From contig JBHENW010000093.1 of NCBI GenBank assembly GCA_046261875.1, forward strand, positions 1 through 20,825: a stretch of DNA of 20,825 bases, written 5' to 3'. The position numbers were made by a program, and so were the translations under genes. Under the pieces are notes generated by a model, which worked only from the letters and a program-made list of their open reading frames with translations, had not been told where the DNA came from and did no database searches. Shown piece after piece: positions 6,880-17,575 of the stretch; position 1 is the first letter of the stretch; every line of letters starts with the position of its first letter. This DNA is from JBHENW01 sp046261875 (GTDB lineage: Bacteria > Acidobacteriota > Thermoanaerobaculia > UBA5066 > Gp7-AA6).

Positions 6880-8013
6880 TCATGCGGGCACGCCGGCCTC
6901 CGCCGGCTCGCGCACGATACGCCGATAGTCGGCGTCGCGCTCGAAGGGCTCCCGTCCGGACTCACGGATGATGCGTTCGAACTCGGGGCGCGTGAGCCCC
7001 GAGGCGGTCGTCGCCCCGGCGGCGTGGGTGATCGTCTCGTCCACGACCGTCCCGACGAGATCGTCCGCGCCGAAGAAGAGCGCGATCTGCGCGAGCTTCG
7101 TCCCGATCTGCACCCAGTACGCCTTTACGTGCGGGAAATTGTCGAGCAGGAGGCGCGAGGCCGCGATCACGCGCAGGTCCGCCTGTCCCGAGGTCGGTGG
7201 CAGGTGCGCGAGCGGGGTGTTCTCCGGGTGGAAGGCGAGCGGGATCAGCCCGACGAATCCGGCGGTCTCATCCTGGAGCGCTCGCAGACGCAGGAGGTGA
7301 TCCACGCGGTCCTCGACGCTCTCGACGTGGCCGTAGAGCATCGTGGCGTTCGTACGGACCCCCTGGCGGTGGCATTCGCGCGCGATCTCCAGCCAGCGCT
7401 CACCCGAGATCTTGTTCTTGCAGATCACGTCCCGGACGCGGCGCTCGAAGATCTCGGCGCCTCCACCGGGGCAGGAGTCCATGCCGGCCGACTTGAGCTC
7501 CGCGATCGTTTCCTCGATCGAGCGCTTGCCGACGTGCGCGATCCAGTCGAGCTCGACCATCGTGAAAGCTTTGAGGTGGACCGACGGGAAGCGGGTCTTC
7601 AGGGCCCGGAGCAACCCGGTGTAGTACTCGAAGGGCCAGGTCGGGTGCAGGCCTCCGACGATGTGGAACTCGGTGACCGCCTCGCTGTAACCCTTGCCGG
7701 CCTCCTCCACGCACTCTTCGATGGCCATTTCGTATCCGCCCGGCTCGTTGACCTTGCGGGCCCATGCGCAGAGCGCGCAGTCCACCCAGCAGAGGTTCGT
7801 GGGATTGAGATACCGGTTGACGTTGTAGTAAGCGACGTTGCCGTGCCGGCGCTCGCGCGCCGCGTTGGCGAGCCGCCCGACCCCCAGAAAGTCCCGCGTC
7901 GTGAAGAGCCGGACTCCGTCCTCGAAGGACAGGCGCTCTCCGGCGGCGACCTTCTCCGCCAGGGGGGCGAGATCGGTGGAGGCCCCGGGCCGCACGGCGG
8001 CCGCCGGGGTCAA
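6880..8013 (-). CDS. mqnE: Aminodeoxyfutalosine synthase (radical SAM, menaquinone biosynthesis)
   Basis: This 377-residue protein joins SAM-derived adenosine to 3-[(1-carboxyvinyl)oxy]benzoate in the futalosine route to menaquinone, in the cytoplasm. The radical SAM cluster is CWVDCALC (Cys75, Cys79, Cys82; CX3CX2C). MqnE-type blocks follow: EFHIVGGLHPTWPFEYY, KAFTMVELDWIA, DSCPGGGAEIF, TNATMLYGHVES, IPLAFHPENTPLAH, FPHVKAYWVQIGTKLAQ and FGADDLVGTVVDE. These separate it from its paralogue MqnC. TTG at 8013 overlaps the upstream stop as TTGA; an in-frame GTG at 7995 is an alternative that would remove only six residues. It is translationally coupled to the small four-cysteine protein. No other mqn gene is in the window. 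Confidence 0.96.
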   Translation of the reverse strand: MTPAAAVRPGASTDLAPLAEKVAAGERLSFEDGVRLFTTRDFLGVGRLANAARERRHGNVAYYNVNRYLNPTNLCWVDCALCAWARKVNEPGGYEMAIEECVEEAGKGYSEAVTEFHIVGGLHPTWPFEYYTGLLRALKTRFPSVHLKAFTMVELDWIAHVGKRSIEETIAELKSAGMDSCPGGGAEIFERRVRDVICKNKISGERWLEIARECHRQGVRTNATMLYGHVESVEDRVDHLLRLRALQDETAGFVGLIPLAFHPENTPLAHLPPTSGQADLRVIAASRLLLDNFPHVKAYWVQIGTKLAQIALFFGADDLVGTVVDETITHAAGATTASGLTRPEFERIIRESGREPFERDADYRRIVREPAEAGVPA

Positions 8014-8243
8014 CGGATGGCCGGCTTGGTCACCGGCTGGAAGGGATTCTGGGACTCGGGCGCGACGTCATCCACGAACGGCTGGATGTATCGGTAGCAG
8101 TCCCAGCAGTACTTTTCTTCCGGCTGGAACTGGAAGTCCACGACCCGCCCGACGGCCGGAAAATCCAGGATCTCCCGGCCGCAGCGCTGGCACGCGTCCT
8201 TCTGCCCCCGAATGAGTCTCCAGACTGGTCCCACGGTCTCCAA
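8010..8243 (-). CDS. Small four-cysteine (zinc-ribbon-like) protein preceding mqnE
   Basis: This 77-residue protein contains CQRC (Cys18, Cys21) and CWDC (Cys46, Cys49), separated by 24 residues, with aromatic residues around the second pair (KYCWDCYRYIQPF). This spacing is typical of a small zinc ribbon or rubredoxin-like metal site. I do not recognise a named family. The start is TTG at 8243 or GTG at 8234; a GGAG lies upstream of the GTG but only three bases away. Its stop overlaps the mqnE TTG start, so the two are probably made together. A regulatory or accessory role for MqnE is conceivable but is pure inference from the overlap. The gene is too short for homology-free confidence, but codon use and the paired CxxC motifs support it. 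Confidence 0.65.
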   Translation of the reverse strand: METVGPVWRLIRGQKDACQRCGREILDFPAVGRVVDFQFQPEEKYCWDCYRYIQPFVDDVAPESQNPFQPVTKPAIR

Positions 8244-8257
8244 ATGCTATCACTGCC

Positions 8258-8400
8258 GTCGCGTTCGCTCGCAGCCGCTCCCGCGGCGCGAGGCTCCTCC
8301 CCAGGGGGTGCGGGGGACCGCAAGGTCCCCCCGCCGAGCTTCGGAGCGATCGTGAGATCGCGACGAAGCGGAAGAGGGCGGGGACTCCTCGCGTCGCGAC
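8258..8400 (+). ncRNA. Candidate structured RNA or structured intergenic repeat
   Basis: The spacer between two minus-strand genes folds strongly when read on the plus strand. Hairpin 1 pairs 8312-8319 with 8324-8331 (eight pairs) around a GCAA loop. Hairpin 2 pairs 8346-8351 with 8356-8361 around a GTGA loop, then, across a GA/GA internal loop (8344-8345 and 8362-8363), pairs 8338-8343 with 8364-8369. Enclosing pairs are 8299-8302 with 8380-8383, 8287-8293 with 8387-8393 (seven perfect pairs) and 8258-8263 with 8395-8400. Both loops are GNRA and the internal loop is a tandem G-A motif only on the plus strand; the other strand gives TTGC, TCAC and TC/TC. There is no T-run, so it is not an intrinsic terminator. 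A REP-like repeat is the main alternative. Transcription is unproven. Confidence 0.45.
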
Positions 8401-8417
8401 CAGGGCCAGGTTCGATC

Positions 8418-9581
8418 CTAGGTGCTCTCTTGCGCTGATCTTTCCGACTTTCGCCTGGAATTCCACACCAGCAACGCGACGGTCGCCGCCGAGGCGAGCG
8501 CGGCCGAGATCCCGAAGGCCGTCGGAGCGCCGAAGAGCTTCCACCACAACCCGAAGAGCAGGGCGGCGGGAAGCGAAGCGATCCCGATGGCGGCGTGAAA
8601 GAGACCGAACGCGCGCCCTCTCTGCTCCGGGCGCGTGAGGTCGGTCAACAGGGAACGCTCGGCGGGCTCGGCCATGGCCGGGGCCACCGCGTAGAAACCG
8701 AACAGGATCCAGATCGTTCGTGGCGTCGAGGCAAACGCGAATCCGAGATAGGCGACGACGACGATCGCCCAGCCCATGCACAGCACGGGGACCCGCCCGA
8801 TCCGGTCGGCCAGGGTCCCAGCCGGCACGCCGACGACCGCCTTGACCCCGCTGACGTAGGCCCAGAGCAGCGGAAGCTGCCACAAGGCGATCCCAGCGTC
8901 CTGGGCCCGGAGAAGCAGGAAAGCCTCGCGGGCGAACGCCAGACTGAACAACGCATAGACGCCGACGAGCGCGAGGAGGCGGCGGGGGAGCGGGGAGGCG
9001 TCCCGCGGGACCTTCGGATGCGGCGGCGAGGTCGGGGCGACGTCCGGCACGCGCGCGATGAGCAGAACCAGCCCGGCGACGGCCGGAATGAACGCCAGGA
9101 GGAACACCACGCGCTCCTCCGACACGACGTAGCGCAGGAGGAAAGCCGCGAGGAGAGGACCCACGACCGCGCCCGCGTTGTCCATGCTGCGCTGCAGCCC
9201 GAAGGCGCGCCCTCTGCCGCGCGCCGGCGCGAGGTCGCCGAGCAACGCGTCGCGCGGCGCGGTCCGGATCCCCTTGCCCATGCGGTCGGCGAAGCGGATG
9301 GCGAGGACCTGCGTCCATGCGGTCGCGAGTCCCACGAGGGGACGTGCCACGGCGGCCAGGGCATACCCGAAAACGACGAGCGGCTTGCGCCGGCGCGTGC
9401 GGTCCGACCACCAGCCGGAAAGGAGCTTTGCGAGTGAAGCCGTCGCCTCGGCGACCCCCTCGATCAGGCCCAGAGCGGTCGGACCGCCGCGCAGGGTCCG
9501 CGTCAGAAAATTGGGAAGGAGCGGATAGATCATCTCCGACGAAACGTCCGTCAGGAACGAGACCCAGCCCAGCGTGACCAC
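8418..9581 (-). CDS. Major facilitator superfamily transporter
   Basis: This 387-residue, highly hydrophobic protein has the two-half pattern of MFS carriers. The N-terminal half starts WVSFLTDVSSEMIYPLLPNFL and contains a loop 2-3 motif (LSGWWSDRTRRRKP) and GKGIRTAPRDALLGDLAP...GRAFGLQRSMDNAGAVVGP. The C-terminal half contains the equivalent loop motif GTLADRIGRVPVL and LTRPEQRGRAFGLFHAAIGIASLPAALLFG. Charged, Pro-rich residues near the middle form the cytoplasmic linker. The substrate is unknown; efflux of a small molecule or drug-like compound is usual for this kind, but is inferred. The start is GTG at 9581. Related proteins often have about ten more residues before the first helix (here RPRLPRAV is encoded upstream without a canonical start), so the true start could lie slightly upstream. 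Confidence 0.88.
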   Translation of the reverse strand: MVTLGWVSFLTDVSSEMIYPLLPNFLTRTLRGGPTALGLIEGVAEATASLAKLLSGWWSDRTRRRKPLVVFGYALAAVARPLVGLATAWTQVLAIRFADRMGKGIRTAPRDALLGDLAPARGRGRAFGLQRSMDNAGAVVGPLLAAFLLRYVVSEERVVFLLAFIPAVAGLVLLIARVPDVAPTSPPHPKVPRDASPLPRRLLALVGVYALFSLAFAREAFLLLRAQDAGIALWQLPLLWAYVSGVKAVVGVPAGTLADRIGRVPVLCMGWAIVVVAYLGFAFASTPRTIWILFGFYAVAPAMAEPAERSLLTDLTRPEQRGRAFGLFHAAIGIASLPAALLFGLWWKLFGAPTAFGISAALASAATVALLVWNSRRKSERSAQEST

Positions 9582-9694
9582 GGCCCGCGGCAGGCGTGGG
9601 CGCGCATCCCGTTCCTTAAATTTTTTGGTGTAAATGGCTTTTTGCCTTATTTCATTCGGAAAGGTTCCCGGTCCGTCGCCGATGATAATCCCGG
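9582..9694. promoter_or_regulatory. Divergent intergenic region with an AT-rich core
   Basis: This 113-bp spacer separates the divergently oriented MFS and recO genes and must serve both. Its centre (about 9613-9660) is markedly AT-rich in an otherwise very GC-rich window, with runs AAATTTTTT and CTTTTTG. On the minus strand TTTACA resembles a -35 box, and on the plus strand TTGGTG followed 17 bases later by TATTTC is a possible but weak promoter. I cannot assign exact boxes. The low melting stability and position make a bidirectional promoter likely. Confidence 0.45.
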
Positions 9695-10435
9695 GTGGTG
9701 CCGCTCCACGAAGCCGATGCGTTCATCCTCGGCACGCACCCGTTGCGCGAGAAGGATCGGATCGTCTCTTTCCTCACCCGCGATTCGGGGAAGAAGCGCG
9801 GCGTCGCCCGCAATGCCCGCGCTCCCCGAAGCCCCTTCTCCGGATCGCTCGAGCCGATGACCGAGGCGCGGATCGTCTATTTCGAGAAAGAGAGCCGGGA
9901 CCTCGTTTCGTTGAACGCGGCGGATCCGATCCGGCCATCCTTCCCGCTCTCCGCGAGCCTGGAGCACGGTCTCCTGCTGTCGGCTTTCGCCGAGAGCCTC
10001 GAGACTTTCGTCGCGGACTCCGAGCCGGCGGAGCCTTTCTACCGCCTCGCGCGGCACGTGATGGACGCGCTCTTCGCGGGAGCGCCGGGCGGCCTGGTGG
10101 GGCCGTACTTCGACGTCTGGGTGTTGCGCCTCTCCGGGCTTCTTCCCTCGCATCGCGAGTGCGCGGGGTGCGGCCGGCCGCTCGAGCCGGGGGAAGCGCT
10201 CTTCTTCGACGAATCGCGGCCGGGATTCATCGGGACCGAGTGCCGCCGCGGCGAGGCCGTGCGCGTGTCCCGCACGGGCGCCGCCGCCCTGCGAGGCATC
10301 CTCGCCGGCCCGCTCGATCCGGCGGCGCGACCGAGCGGGCTCGCCAAGGTCGCCGGGATCGCCCGCCGGGCGCGGCGGCACTTCCTCGGCCACGAGCTGA
10401 AGTCCCACCGCGTGATCGGAGAAGTGCTCGGGTAG
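9695..10435 (+). CDS. recO: DNA repair protein RecO
   Basis: This 246-residue protein acts with RecR and RecF to load RecA on SSB-coated single-stranded DNA in gap repair. The N-terminal OB-fold reads VPLHEADAFILGTHPLREKDRIVSFLTRDSGKKRGVARNA, the normal RecO opening. The helical middle (about 85-150) ends in VLRLSGLLPSHRECAGCG. The zinc-binding region has CxxC at Cys156/Cys159, but on the other side only Cys183 is present (TECRRG), where many homologues have a second CxxC, so the metal site may be incomplete. The start is GTG 9695; a second GTG at 9698 is equally possible. The stop is 9 bp from the convergent lipoprotein stop. In other bacteria recO is often next to glyQS, as here apart from one inserted gene. 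Confidence 0.93.
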   Translation: MVPLHEADAFILGTHPLREKDRIVSFLTRDSGKKRGVARNARAPRSPFSGSLEPMTEARIVYFEKESRDLVSLNAADPIRPSFPLSASLEHGLLLSAFAESLETFVADSEPAEPFYRLARHVMDALFAGAPGGLVGPYFDVWVLRLSGLLPSHRECAGCGRPLEPGEALFFDESRPGFIGTECRRGEAVRVSRTGAAALRGILAGPLDPAARPSGLAKVAGIARRARRHFLGHELKSHRVIGEVLG

Positions 10436-10444
10436 ACCCTTCGG

Positions 10445-11791
10445 TCAGCGCGCGTCGGGGTCCAGCCAGCCGGCTCGGTCGGCGGGGGTCCGCACGAAGA
10501 GGAATCGGCCGTGCTCTGCGTACACCGCGATCTCCATCCCGCGGGGAAGGCTCTCCATGACCACGGCCGTCTCCCGCGGACCGTCGAGCACGCGGCTCTC
10601 CGATTCGCGGCGCACGCGGCGGAGCGGGCGCGCCGCGGCTTCGGTCCTCTTTGCCGCGACGTAGCCGGTCGCGCCGTCGGGCAGCGAGACGCGGAACCAG
10701 CCGCCCGTGGCCCCCAGGACGCGCAGGAGGGTGTGTCTCGAGAGACGGGCCGAGACCGGCGCTTTTTCCGAAGGGCCGGAGGCGAGCGGCAGGGCGGCGG
10801 TGGAGACCCGGCGCAGGGTGCCGACGGCCTCCGCGTCGGCGGTCAGCGCCGCGATCTCTCCGCGCGGCGCGGCGACCCAGGGCCTCGGGTCCACGGCCCC
10901 CCCGCCCCCGCGGGTGTAGATCGCGAAGTGCAGGTGGGTCGGACCGCCGCGCGCGTTGCCCGAATCGCCGACCAGCCCCACGGTCTCTCCCGGCTGAACG
11001 CGCTCGCCGGCGTGAACGGTCTGCTCGTCGAGATGGGCGTAGTAATAGGTCAGATCGCGGCGGGCGTCCCGGAGCCAGACGACCTTCCCGCCGAGCGGGT
11101 TGGTCCCGGCCGACACGACCGTCGATTCCGCCGCCGCGACGGCGGGCGTGCCGCGCGGCGCGAAGATGTCGATCCCTTCGTGGCGACGGCGCCCGGCGTC
11201 GCGCGCGTCGCCGAAGACGCCGCCGATGGCGCGCGCCGTCAGGTCCTGGACCGGGAAAGCGAGAGCCGCCTCGACCCGCGAGACGATGGAGAACCTTCCG
11301 CCGCGGAGAAGCTCTGGCTGGAGGCGCAGAATGAAGTTTCCCGAGCTCTCAGCCTCGTATTGCACGCTCGTGGCGGCCTCCTCGGCCGAGAGGACGCGCT
11401 GTGGAGGGTCCGGAGCTTCCCCTTCGACGAAGAGATCGAGGAAGAGCCGCGTCGGTTCGGATGTCTGCCACTGGACCTCCACGACGAGGCGCTGCCCGCG
11501 AACGAGCGGGAAGCGATAGGCCACGGCCTCGGGCCGGTCGGGCGCGAAGTATCCGGTCTCCTGGAACGGGGGCGTCCGGGGCACGGACGCGGCGAGCGCG
11601 GTGCCGGCCGCGGCGATCCACTCGCGGCCGAGCGCGGCGTTCTCGAGTCCCGCCTCGCGGAGCGATCGGGCATACCGCTCGTGCGGCGACGGAGGCGCGA
11701 GGGCGGTCCGGAGGATTCCGGAGCGGCAGCCGCCGGCGAGTGTGGAGAGGAGGAGCAGGCCGAGGAGTCGGAGCCGCGAGGTTGCGCGCAT
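10445..11791 (-). CDS. M23 peptidase lipoprotein with two C-terminal SH3-like domains
   Basis: This 448-residue protein starts at ATG 11791, giving MRATSRLRLLGLLLLSTLAGGC, a lipoprotein signal peptide with lipobox Cys22. A longer frame to GTG 11842 would bury the signal peptide, so it is rejected. Residues about 50-190 form an uncharacterised beta-rich domain (GYFAPDRPEAVAYRFPLVRGQRLVVEV). The M23 peptidase domain follows with all zinc ligands: HEGID (His204, Asp208), YYYAHLD (His253) and THLHF (catalytic His286, ligand His288). Two SH3-like segments occupy about 335-385 and 390-448 and may bind peptidoglycan. A role as a periplasmic peptidoglycan hydrolase anchored to a membrane is inferred. 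It lies inverted between recO and glyQ. Confidence 0.9.
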   Translation of the reverse strand: MRATSRLRLLGLLLLSTLAGGCRSGILRTALAPPSPHERYARSLREAGLENAALGREWIAAAGTALAASVPRTPPFQETGYFAPDRPEAVAYRFPLVRGQRLVVEVQWQTSEPTRLFLDLFVEGEAPDPPQRVLSAEEAATSVQYEAESSGNFILRLQPELLRGGRFSIVSRVEAALAFPVQDLTARAIGGVFGDARDAGRRRHEGIDIFAPRGTPAVAAAESTVVSAGTNPLGGKVVWLRDARRDLTYYYAHLDEQTVHAGERVQPGETVGLVGDSGNARGGPTHLHFAIYTRGGGGAVDPRPWVAAPRGEIAALTADAEAVGTLRRVSTAALPLASGPSEKAPVSARLSRHTLLRVLGATGGWFRVSLPDGATGYVAAKRTEAAARPLRRVRRESESRVLDGPRETAVVMESLPRGMEIAVYAEHGRFLFVRTPADRAGWLDPDAR

Positions 11792-11805
11792 TCCGCTGGG
11801 AACGC

Positions 11806-11834
11806 CGGGGCGGCCGCGGGTTATGCCCGCCCCG
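11806..11834. promoter_or_regulatory. Inverted repeat in the divergent lipoprotein/glyQ spacer
   Basis: The 59-bp region between the lipoprotein start and the glyQ GTG holds an eight-base perfect inverted repeat, CGGGGCGG at 11806-11813 and CCGCCCCG at 11827-11834. An alternative, mutually exclusive five-pair hairpin, GCGGG at 11816-11820 with CCCGC at 11826-11830, has a TTATG loop. TACACT at 11838-11843 is a possible -10 box for glyQ. That would start transcription at or near the GTG at 11851, i.e. a leaderless message, in keeping with the lack of a ribosome binding site. An operator or short leader is possible but unproven. Confidence 0.4.
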
Positions 11835-11850
11835 CGATACACTGTTTCGA

Positions 11851-12738
11851 GTGCTCACACTCCAGCGGTTGATCGCCGATCTGTCGGCATTCTGGGAGGG
11901 GGAAGGCTGCCTGATCGAGCAGCCCTACGACCTTCCGGTCGGGGCCGGAACCATGCACCCGGCGACGTTCCTGCGCGTGCTCGGGCCCGAGCCGTGGCGC
12001 TGCGCCTACGTCCAGCCGTCACGCCGCCCGGCGGACGGCCGTTACGGCGAGAACCCTTTTCGGCTGGGCAAGCACCTCCAGCTCCAGGTCGTCCTCAAAC
12101 CGTCTCCGGAAGGCGTGCAGGGCATGTACCTGCGCAGCCTCGAGAAGCTCGGCATCTCGCTCGCGGACCACGATGTCCGCTTCGAGGAGGACAACTGGGA
12201 GTCGCCGACGCTCGGAGCCTGGGGGGTCGGCTGGCAGGTCCTGATGGACGGCATGGAGATCACCCAGTTCACCTATTTTCAGCAGGCCGGGGGGATCGAC
12301 CTCTCGCCGATCTCCGCCGAGATCACCTACGGGCTCGAGCGGATCGCGATGTTCCTATCAAAGGTGAACTCCGTCTACGACGTCATGTGGACCGAGACGA
12401 TGTCCTACGGCGACGTGCGGCGAGCGGAGGAGCGCGAGCTCTCCAAATACCACTTCGAGGTCGCCAATCCGGACTTCGCCGCCGCGCTCCTCGACGGCTA
12501 CGAAAAGGAAGCCCGCGCGGCCCTGGCCGCGGGCCTCGTCATCCCGGCGTACGAGGCCACGCTCGCCTGCTCGCACCAGTTCAACGTGCTCGACGCGCGC
12601 GGCGCCGTTTCGGCGACCGATCGCGTCGGACTCATCCGCCGCGTGCGCGATCTGGCGTGCGCCTGCGCGCGGGCATACCTGGCCTCCCGCGAGGGGGCCC
12701 CGCGTCCGGACGCTGCGCTCGAGCCCGCGGCGGTCTGA
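11851..12738 (+). CDS. glyQ: Glycyl-tRNA synthetase alpha subunit
   Basis: This 295-residue catalytic subunit of the bacterial alpha2beta2 glycyl-tRNA synthetase activates glycine with ATP. Signature blocks are FWEGEGCLIEQPYDLPVGAGTMHPATFLRVLGPEPWRCAYVQPSRRPADGRYGENP (about 14-69), ILADH-type class II core LGISLADHDVRFEEDNWESPTLGAWGVGWQVLMDGMEITQFTYFQQAGG, and ITYGLERIAMFL. The start is GTG 11851, giving MLTLQRLIADLSAFW, aligned with the usual N-terminus. A longer open frame starting at 11401 overlaps the lipoprotein gene in antisense and is spurious. A TTG at 11869 is less likely because it trims the first helix. No ribosome binding site precedes the GTG. It is followed 47 bp later by glyS. 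Confidence 0.96.
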   Translation: MLTLQRLIADLSAFWEGEGCLIEQPYDLPVGAGTMHPATFLRVLGPEPWRCAYVQPSRRPADGRYGENPFRLGKHLQLQVVLKPSPEGVQGMYLRSLEKLGISLADHDVRFEEDNWESPTLGAWGVGWQVLMDGMEITQFTYFQQAGGIDLSPISAEITYGLERIAMFLSKVNSVYDVMWTETMSYGDVRRAEERELSKYHFEVANPDFAAALLDGYEKEARAALAAGLVIPAYEATLACSHQFNVLDARGAVSATDRVGLIRRVRDLACACARAYLASREGAPRPDAALEPAAV

Positions 12739-12763
12739 AGGAGACAGAACCCGATTTCGACTC

Positions 12764-12785
12764 TCGGAGCTCCGACTCCCGACTC
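12764..12785 (+). repeat. Palindrome and 7-bp direct repeat in the glyQ-glyS spacer
   Basis: In the 47-bp spacer before glyS, TCGGAGCTCCGA (12764-12775) is a perfect 12-base palindrome. It overlaps two tandem copies of CCGACTC (12772-12778 and 12779-12785) that run up to the glyS ATG; a related CGACTC lies at 12758-12763. The only good ribosome binding site, AAGGAG at 12738-12743, is too far from the ATG (about 42 bases). The palindrome may therefore shape glyS translation or be a protein site; neither can be shown. Confidence 0.5.
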
Positions 12786-14857
12786 ATGAACCGCCAGGAT
12801 TTCCTTCTCGAGATTCGCACCGAGGAGATCCCCGCCGGGGCGCTGGCCGCGGCGCGACGCGACCTGGCGCTGCGGCTCCAGGAAGGACTGGGCGAGGCGG
12901 GAATCGCTCCGGAGGCGGTGCAGGCTTTCGCGACGCCCCGGCGGCTCGTGGTCGTCGCCCGCGGCGTGCCGGAGCGGCAGGAGGACCGTTTCTCGGAGGT
13001 CCTCGGCCCGCCGGCGGCGGCCGCGTTCGACGCCGCAGGACGTCCCACGAAAGCGGCGGAAGGGTTCGCGCGCGCTCAGAAGGTCGAGGTCTCCGATCTC
13101 GTCGTCGTGGAGTCCCCGCGAGGGCCGACGGTCTCGGCGCGCCGCGTCGTCCCGGGCCGGGAGGCGAGCGCCGTGCTCTCGGAGGTCGTGCCTCGTGCCG
13201 TCTCTTCGGTGAGCTTTCCGAAAACGATGCGGTGGGGCAACGGCGGCGCGGCGTTCGTCCGGCCGGTGCGCGGGGTGGTCGCGCTGCTCGGTCCGTCCGT
13301 CGTGCCCCTCGAGATCCACGGCGTCGCGGCATCGGACCGGACCTTCGGCCATCGCGTCCTCTCCGACGGCGATCTCCGCGTGCGCGGCGCGGAGGAGTAT
13401 CTCGAGCAGATGCGCGCTGCGTGGGTCGAACCGGACGCGGAGGCGCGCCGGACGGTGATTCTGGAGTCCGCGCGGCGTCTGGCCCGCGAGGTGAACGGCT
13501 CGGTCGAAGCGGATTCCGACCTGGCCTCGACCCTCGCCGACCTCGTGGAGTGGCCAGGGCTCGTGAGGGGCTCGTTCGATCCGGAGTTCCTCGAGCTGCC
13601 CGAGGAGATCTCGACGACGGCGATGCGCACGCACCAGAAATACCTGCCGGTGCGCGGGCCCGGCGGGCTCCTGCCTCACTTCGTCGCCGTGATGGACAAC
13701 CGGGAGGACCGCAAGGGGCTCATCGCCAAGGGGAACGAGTGGGTGCTGAACGCGAGGCTGGCAGACGCCCGCTTCTTCCTCGAGGAGGACAAGCGGGTCA
13801 AGCTCGCGGATCGCGTGCCGCAGCTGGAGCGGCTCGCCTTCCAGGACCGTCTCGGCGACTACTTCAAGAAGACCTCGCGGCTGCAGGAGCTCGGCCGCGC
13901 GATCGCGCAAGGGGTCGGCCGCCCGGACCTCGAGGAAGTCCTCCGGCTGGCCGGCCAACTCTGCAAGGCCGACCTGACGACGCACATGGTCAAGGAGTTC
14001 ACGGACCTCCAGGGCGTCGTGGGGGGGATCTATGCCCGGCGCGAGGGGTACCCCGACTCGGTCTGGAAGGCGATCTACGAGCACTACCGGCCCAGCTCCG
14101 GAAGCGATGAGCCCCCCCGGGAGGCCGCCGCCGCCATCCTGTCCCTCGCGGACCGGTTCGACACGCTCGCCGGCTTCTTCCTGCTCGGGCTCGTCCCTTC
14201 GGGCTCGAAGGACCCGTATGGATTGCGCCGGGCGGCCTTCGGGATCGTCTCGATCGTGACGGGCCGCGGCTGGCGGAGAGACTGGCGTCCGTTCGCGGAG
14301 AAAGCCATTCGGCTCTACCCTCGGGGGCTCGGCGGCTCGGTCGAGGAGACGCTCGAGGCGATGGAAGCGTTCCTCGCCGAGCGGCTGCGCAACCTCCTCG
14401 AGCGCCGGGGACACGCGTACGACGAGATCTCGGCGGTGCTTCACGTCGGCGTGTGGGACTTCGCGGACGCGGCGGACCGGGCCGCCGCCCTCTCCGATGC
14501 CAGGCGCGAGATGGACTTCCGATCTCTGATCCTCGCGTTCAAGCGGATCCGGAACATCCTGGAGGGGGAGCACCCGAAGGAGCCGTCGCCCGATCTGTAC
14601 CGTGAGGACGCGGAGCGCGCGCTCGCCGCCGATTTTCTGCAGGCCCGCCGCGCGCTCCGGGAGCTCGTGGGCGCCCGGCGCTACCGGGAGGCGCTGGAGA
14701 CGATCGCGTCGATCGCGCCGTCTCTCGATCGCTTTTTCGTCGAGGTGCTGGTCAACGCGCCGGAGGAAGACTTGCGGCGCAATCGCCTTGCCCTCCTCGC
14801 TTCGATTCAGAAAGAATTCTCGAGTCTGGCGGATTTTTCCGAGATGGTGGTGGAAAA

Positions 14858-14861
<4 letters not shown>
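12786..14861 (+). CDS. glyS: Glycyl-tRNA synthetase beta subunit
   Basis: This 691-residue subunit binds tRNA-Gly for the GlyQ catalytic subunit. It starts MNRQDFLLEIRTEEIPAGALAAARRDL, the usual GlyS opening. Family blocks include ATPRRLVVVARGVP, FPKTMRWG...FVRPVRGVVALL, EISTTAMRTHQKYLPV...FVAVMDNRED, NEWVLNARLADARFFLEEDKRVKL, CKADLTTHMVKEFTDLQGVVGGIYAR and DKLDTL-like ADRFDTLAGFFLLGLVPSGSKDPYGLRRAAFGIV, followed by the C-terminal anticodon-binding region. Length is normal. ATG 12786 is chosen because a much longer open frame running back to 11601 lies over glyQ in another phase. The stop overlaps the ppdK start as GTGA. Confidence 0.96.

Positions 14862-17571
<2,710 letters not shown>

Positions 17572-17575
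<4 letters not shown>

Noticed and set aside
6788..6965. Upstream extension of the open frame that ends at 4821
   Set aside because: The extension runs in a phase different from the hydrophobic 5' part of the YfhO-like gene and overlaps the end of mqnE; it is an accidental open stretch.
8311..8332. Intrinsic terminator for the MFS or mqnE transcript
   Set aside because: The hairpin is strong but no T-run follows on either strand, and its loop chemistry favours the plus strand, opposite to both genes.
9620..9642. T-runs as a terminator
   Set aside because: No GC-rich stem precedes them, and they lie between divergent gene starts, where a promoter is the better explanation.
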